Shown here: positions 6,916-8,566 of the stretch, piece by piece
How the letters are laid out: every line of letters begins with the position of its first letter
Numbering within the stretch: the stretch's first letter is position 1
Origin: Sutterella sp.
GTDB lineage: Bacteria > Pseudomonadota > Gammaproteobacteria > Burkholderiales > Burkholderiaceae_F
NCBI GenBank assembly: GCA_020025955.1
Contig: JAHHRF010000071.1
Span: 1-8,566, forward strand
Direction of reading: 5' to 3'
DNA length: 8,566 nucleotides
Made by a program: the position numbers and the translations under genes
Notes under the pieces: model-generated
Database searches by the model: none
What the model saw: the letters and a program-made list of their open reading frames with translations, nothing else
What the model was told of the DNA's origin: nothing

Positions 6916-6937
6916 AGGGGTTCTCAACGAGACCCCT
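6916..6937 (+). other. First hairpin after dnaK
   Basis: AGGGGT (6916-6921) and CTC (6923-6925) pair with GAG (6929-6931) and ACCCCT (6932-6937): 9 bp with one bulged T and a 3-nt loop, starting 6 nt after the dnaK stop. No T run follows, so it looks more like a 3'-end stabilising or processing structure than a terminator. Confidence 0.55.
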
Positions 6938-6978
6938 GACGAGCTTCTCTGTCAACGTCGAGAAGCTCGTCGGCCTTT
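6938..6978 (+). terminator. Second hairpin after dnaK, probable terminator with weak T run
   Basis: A perfect 12-bp stem (GACGAGCTTCTC at 6938-6949 with its complement at 6960-6971, 10-nt loop) directly abuts the first hairpin. Only three T residues follow (GGCCTTTG), so it may terminate part of the transcripts and let the rest pass towards dnaJ. Confidence 0.6.
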
Positions 6979-7004
6979 GACACTCACGTCGTCAGAGTTA
7001 AGGT
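6977..7004 (+). promoter_or_regulatory. Possible sigma-70 promoter for dnaJ
   Basis: TTGACA (6977-6982) is a perfect -35 box. At 16 nt spacing TAAGGT (6999-7004) is a poor -10 match (first, second and last bases only). A transcript from here would start near 7011, past the left arm of the next hairpin, and would therefore escape that terminator. This is tentative. Confidence 0.25.
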
Positions 7005-7040
7005 CGGTCCCCTCGCCTGTCGTGAGGTGCCGACCTTTTT
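7000..7040 (+). terminator. Rho-independent terminator between dnaK and dnaJ
   Basis: AAGGTCGG (7000-7007) pairs with CCGACCTT (7030-7037). Inside, CCTCGC (7011-7016) pairs with GTGAGG (7022-7027, one G-U pair), and the 3' side runs into five T residues (7036-7040). It is a strong intrinsic terminator by shape and ends only 33 nt before the dnaJ start. Confidence 0.85.
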
Positions 7041-7073
7041 CACTGCTTACTTACCAATACATACCAAAACGTT

Positions 7074-8219
7074 ATGGCTGATCAGGATTATTACGAGTTA
7101 CTGGGCGTACAACGCGGTGCCAGCGCCGACGAGATTAAGAAGGCTTATCGTCGATTGGCGATGAAGTACCATCCCGACCGCAACCCCGGTGACAAAGCGG
7201 CGGAAGATAAGTTCAAACAAATTGGCGAAGCCTATGCCGTGTTAAGTGATGATCAAAAGCGTGCTGCTTACGATCGCTACGGCAAGGATGGCGTCAATGC
7301 CCAGGGTGGCTTTGGCGGTGGTGCCGGCGGCTTTGGTGGCTTTAATGGCGCGCAAGGCTTTGGTGGCTTCGAAGATATCTTCTCGGAAATCTTCGGGGGC
7401 GCTGCGGGCGCTCGCCAAGGCAAGCCCGATCCGCGTCAAAATGGCGCCGATATGAGCTATGAATTGGAAATCACGCTCGAAGAAGCCTTTGCCGGGAAGA
7501 CCATGAACATTCGTGTGCCCGGTTGGGACGAATGTCAGGAATGTCATGGCTCGGGCGCCAAGAAGGGAACCAGCAAGCAAACCTGTCCGACCTGTCACGG
7601 TCACGGGGTGGTGTTAACGCAGCGTGGGTTCTTCCAGGTGCAGCAGCCCTGTCCGAAGTGCCATGGCACCGGTGAATACATCCCGAATCCTTGCCCCAAC
7701 TGTAAGGGCGAAGGCTATTTGCGTGATACCAAGGTACTTGAAATCAAGATCCCCAAGGGCATCAACGCGGGTCAACGCATTCGTGTCTCGGGCAAGGGTG
7801 AGCCGGGCAAGAACGGTGGCCGTGCGGGCGATCTGTTTGTCACGATCTACATTAAGGACCATGACATCTTCTCGCGCGACGGCGACGACCTTCACATGAG
7901 CTTACCCATTAGCTTTGTGACGGCTGCCTTGGGTGGTGAAGTCAATGTTCCCACCTTAGAAGGTGAAAGCCGTATCACGTTGCCTGAAGGCACCCAGACG
8001 GGTAAAACCTTCCGCTTGCGTGGTAAGGGGATGAGCCGCTTGCGTGACGACAATAAGGGCGATTTGTACCTTCACACCGAAGTGGAAACGCCGGTTAACT
8101 TGTCGAGCAAGCAAAAAGACATGCTTCGCAAGTTTGAAGCGAGCTTAAAGGAAGGGGGCGATAAGCACTCTCCCAAAGAGCAAGGGTTCTTTGACCGCAT
8201 GAAGAACCTCTTCTCCTAA
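7074..8219 (+). CDS. dnaJ: Chaperone DnaJ (Hsp40, class A)
   Basis: DnaJ is the co-chaperone that binds unfolded proteins and stimulates DnaK ATP hydrolysis in the cytoplasm. The 381-residue protein has the complete class A layout: the J domain (about 4-70) with the essential HPD at 33-35; a Gly/Phe-rich region (about 78-113, with repeated GGFGG-type units); four zinc motifs CQECHGSG (154-161), CPTCHGHG (171-178), CPKCHGTG (193-200) and CPNCKGEG (207-214), all cysteines present; and the C-terminal substrate-binding and dimerisation domains. The length is typical (E. coli 376). MADQDYYELLGV is the usual start. No Shine-Dalgarno sequence stands out before the ATG, and no sigma-32 promoter is seen in the 163-nt gap after dnaK, which instead holds terminator-like hairpins. 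Expression therefore probably depends on read-through from dnaK or on a weak local promoter. Confidence 0.98.
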   Translation: MADQDYYELLGVQRGASADEIKKAYRRLAMKYHPDRNPGDKAAEDKFKQIGEAYAVLSDDQKRAAYDRYGKDGVNAQGGFGGGAGGFGGFNGAQGFGGFEDIFSEIFGGAAGARQGKPDPRQNGADMSYELEITLEEAFAGKTMNIRVPGWDECQECHGSGAKKGTSKQTCPTCHGHGVVLTQRGFFQVQQPCPKCHGTGEYIPNPCPNCKGEGYLRDTKVLEIKIPKGINAGQRIRVSGKGEPGKNGGRAGDLFVTIYIKDHDIFSRDGDDLHMSLPISFVTAALGGEVNVPTLEGESRITLPEGTQTGKTFRLRGKGMSRLRDDNKGDLYLHTEVETPVNLSSKQKDMLRKFEASLKEGGDKHSPKEQGFFDRMKNLFS

Positions 8220-8230
8220 TCGAGAAATTG

Positions 8231-8273
8231 AAGGGTTGGTTTCGATACTGTCGACACCAACCCTTTTTGTTTT
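8231..8273 (+). terminator. Rho-independent terminator of dnaJ, in the convergent gap
   Basis: AAGGGTTGGT (8231-8240) pairs with its complement at 8256-8265, and inside it TCGA (8242-8245) pairs with TCGA (8251-8254) after one mismatch, giving 14 bp and a 5-nt loop. TTTTTGTTTT follows. On the other strand the run after the stem is poor in T, so it is mainly a dnaJ terminator, though it may also serve the facing gene. Confidence 0.9.
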
Positions 8274-8278
8274 CCCCG

Positions 8279-8566
8279 TTAGTTAAGGCTTTCTGCCAAC
8301 TCTTGGTTGTTTTCCATACGGGCAATAAGCTGTTCATCGGGCTCAGCAAAGCGCGCTAACCACGCACGAGCACGATCGCTCACGTGGTCCTTGAGCGCTT
8401 CATAGACATTGCGGTGATAGCGACATAACCAATAACGCTCCATGTCATTTAAGAGGTAGGGGTTATAGGTGGCGGTATCAATCGGGCACAAACTCAAGGT
8501 TTCAAAGCGGATGAAGTGACCGAATTCACTTTCATCGTGCGCGTGCGCAACGATCAAGTTTTCAAT
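8279..8566 (-). CDS. Xaa-Pro aminopeptidase (M24B, aminopeptidase P type), C-terminal 95 residues; 5' part outside window
   Basis: The frame is open to the window edge and ends at TAA (complement of 8279-8281). Aminopeptidase P enzymes remove an N-terminal residue that precedes proline, using two Mn or Zn ions. The visible part begins IENLIV; in this family the Glu of the (R)IEN motif is one of the metal ligands. It continues with GHFIRFETLSLCPID, then NPYLLNDMERYWLCRYH, which matches the C-terminal pattern of the larger AMPP1-type enzymes (FE-LTL-PI followed by WL-YH). The last 20 or so residues (from about RFAEPDEQ) look like a lineage-specific tail. The rest of the pita-bread domain and the start are not in the window, so catalytic completeness cannot be judged. 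It converges on dnaJ, separated by 59 nt containing a terminator, and is not part of the chaperone unit. Confidence 0.85.
   Translation of the reverse strand: MENLIVAHAHDESEFGHFIRFETLSLCPIDTATYNPYLLNDMERYWLCRYHRNVYEALKDHVSDRARAWLARFAEPDEQLIARMENNQELAESLN

Noticed and set aside
6983..7000. Possible CIRCE-like element (CACTCAC...GTCAGAGTT) before dnaJ
   Set aside because: The arms do not match the TTAGCACTC-N9-GAGTGCTAA pattern in sequence, symmetry or spacing.

Overview
This is a core chromosomal segment from a proteobacterium, most likely a betaproteobacterium of the order Burkholderiales. The evidence is the gene order hemH-grpE-dnaK-dnaJ, which is familiar from that order, together with the sigma-32 type heat-shock promoters and the protein sequences. 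A Sutterellaceae-like gut organism would fit, but that is a guess and not shown by the sequence. No mobile elements, CRISPR arrays, tRNA or rRNA genes are seen.

Layout: (1) 1-1944, the 3' two thirds of glnE, the bifunctional adenylyltransferase that controls glutamine synthetase; (2) 1953-2927, a YheT-family alpha/beta hydrolase that starts 8 nt after glnE and has its ribosome binding site inside the glnE 3' end; (3) a hairpin, then hemH (ferrochelatase) at 2994-3986 and a strong terminator; (4) the chaperone block grpE (4226-4774), dnaK (5003-6910) and dnaJ (7074-8219), closed by a strong terminator; (5) on the minus strand, converging on dnaJ, the last 95 codons of an Xaa-Pro aminopeptidase. 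All genes except the last are on the plus strand.

DnaK, DnaJ and GrpE form one chaperone machine: DnaJ delivers substrate and triggers ATP hydrolysis by DnaK, and GrpE releases ADP. The control regions are the most informative part of the window. grpE and dnaK each have their own near-perfect sigma-32 promoter (CTTGAAA, 13-14 nt, CCCCATAT). The dnaK promoter has a perfect 12-bp palindrome filling its spacer and a 14-bp A/T palindrome just upstream. Its roughly 140-nt leader holds two mutually exclusive stems and a possible 16-codon leader ORF. Three hairpins in a row separate dnaK from dnaJ, and dnaJ has no visible sigma-32 promoter of its own. No CIRCE (HrcA) operator is seen.

I found no convincing undescribed gene system. 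The items worth a second look are regulatory.
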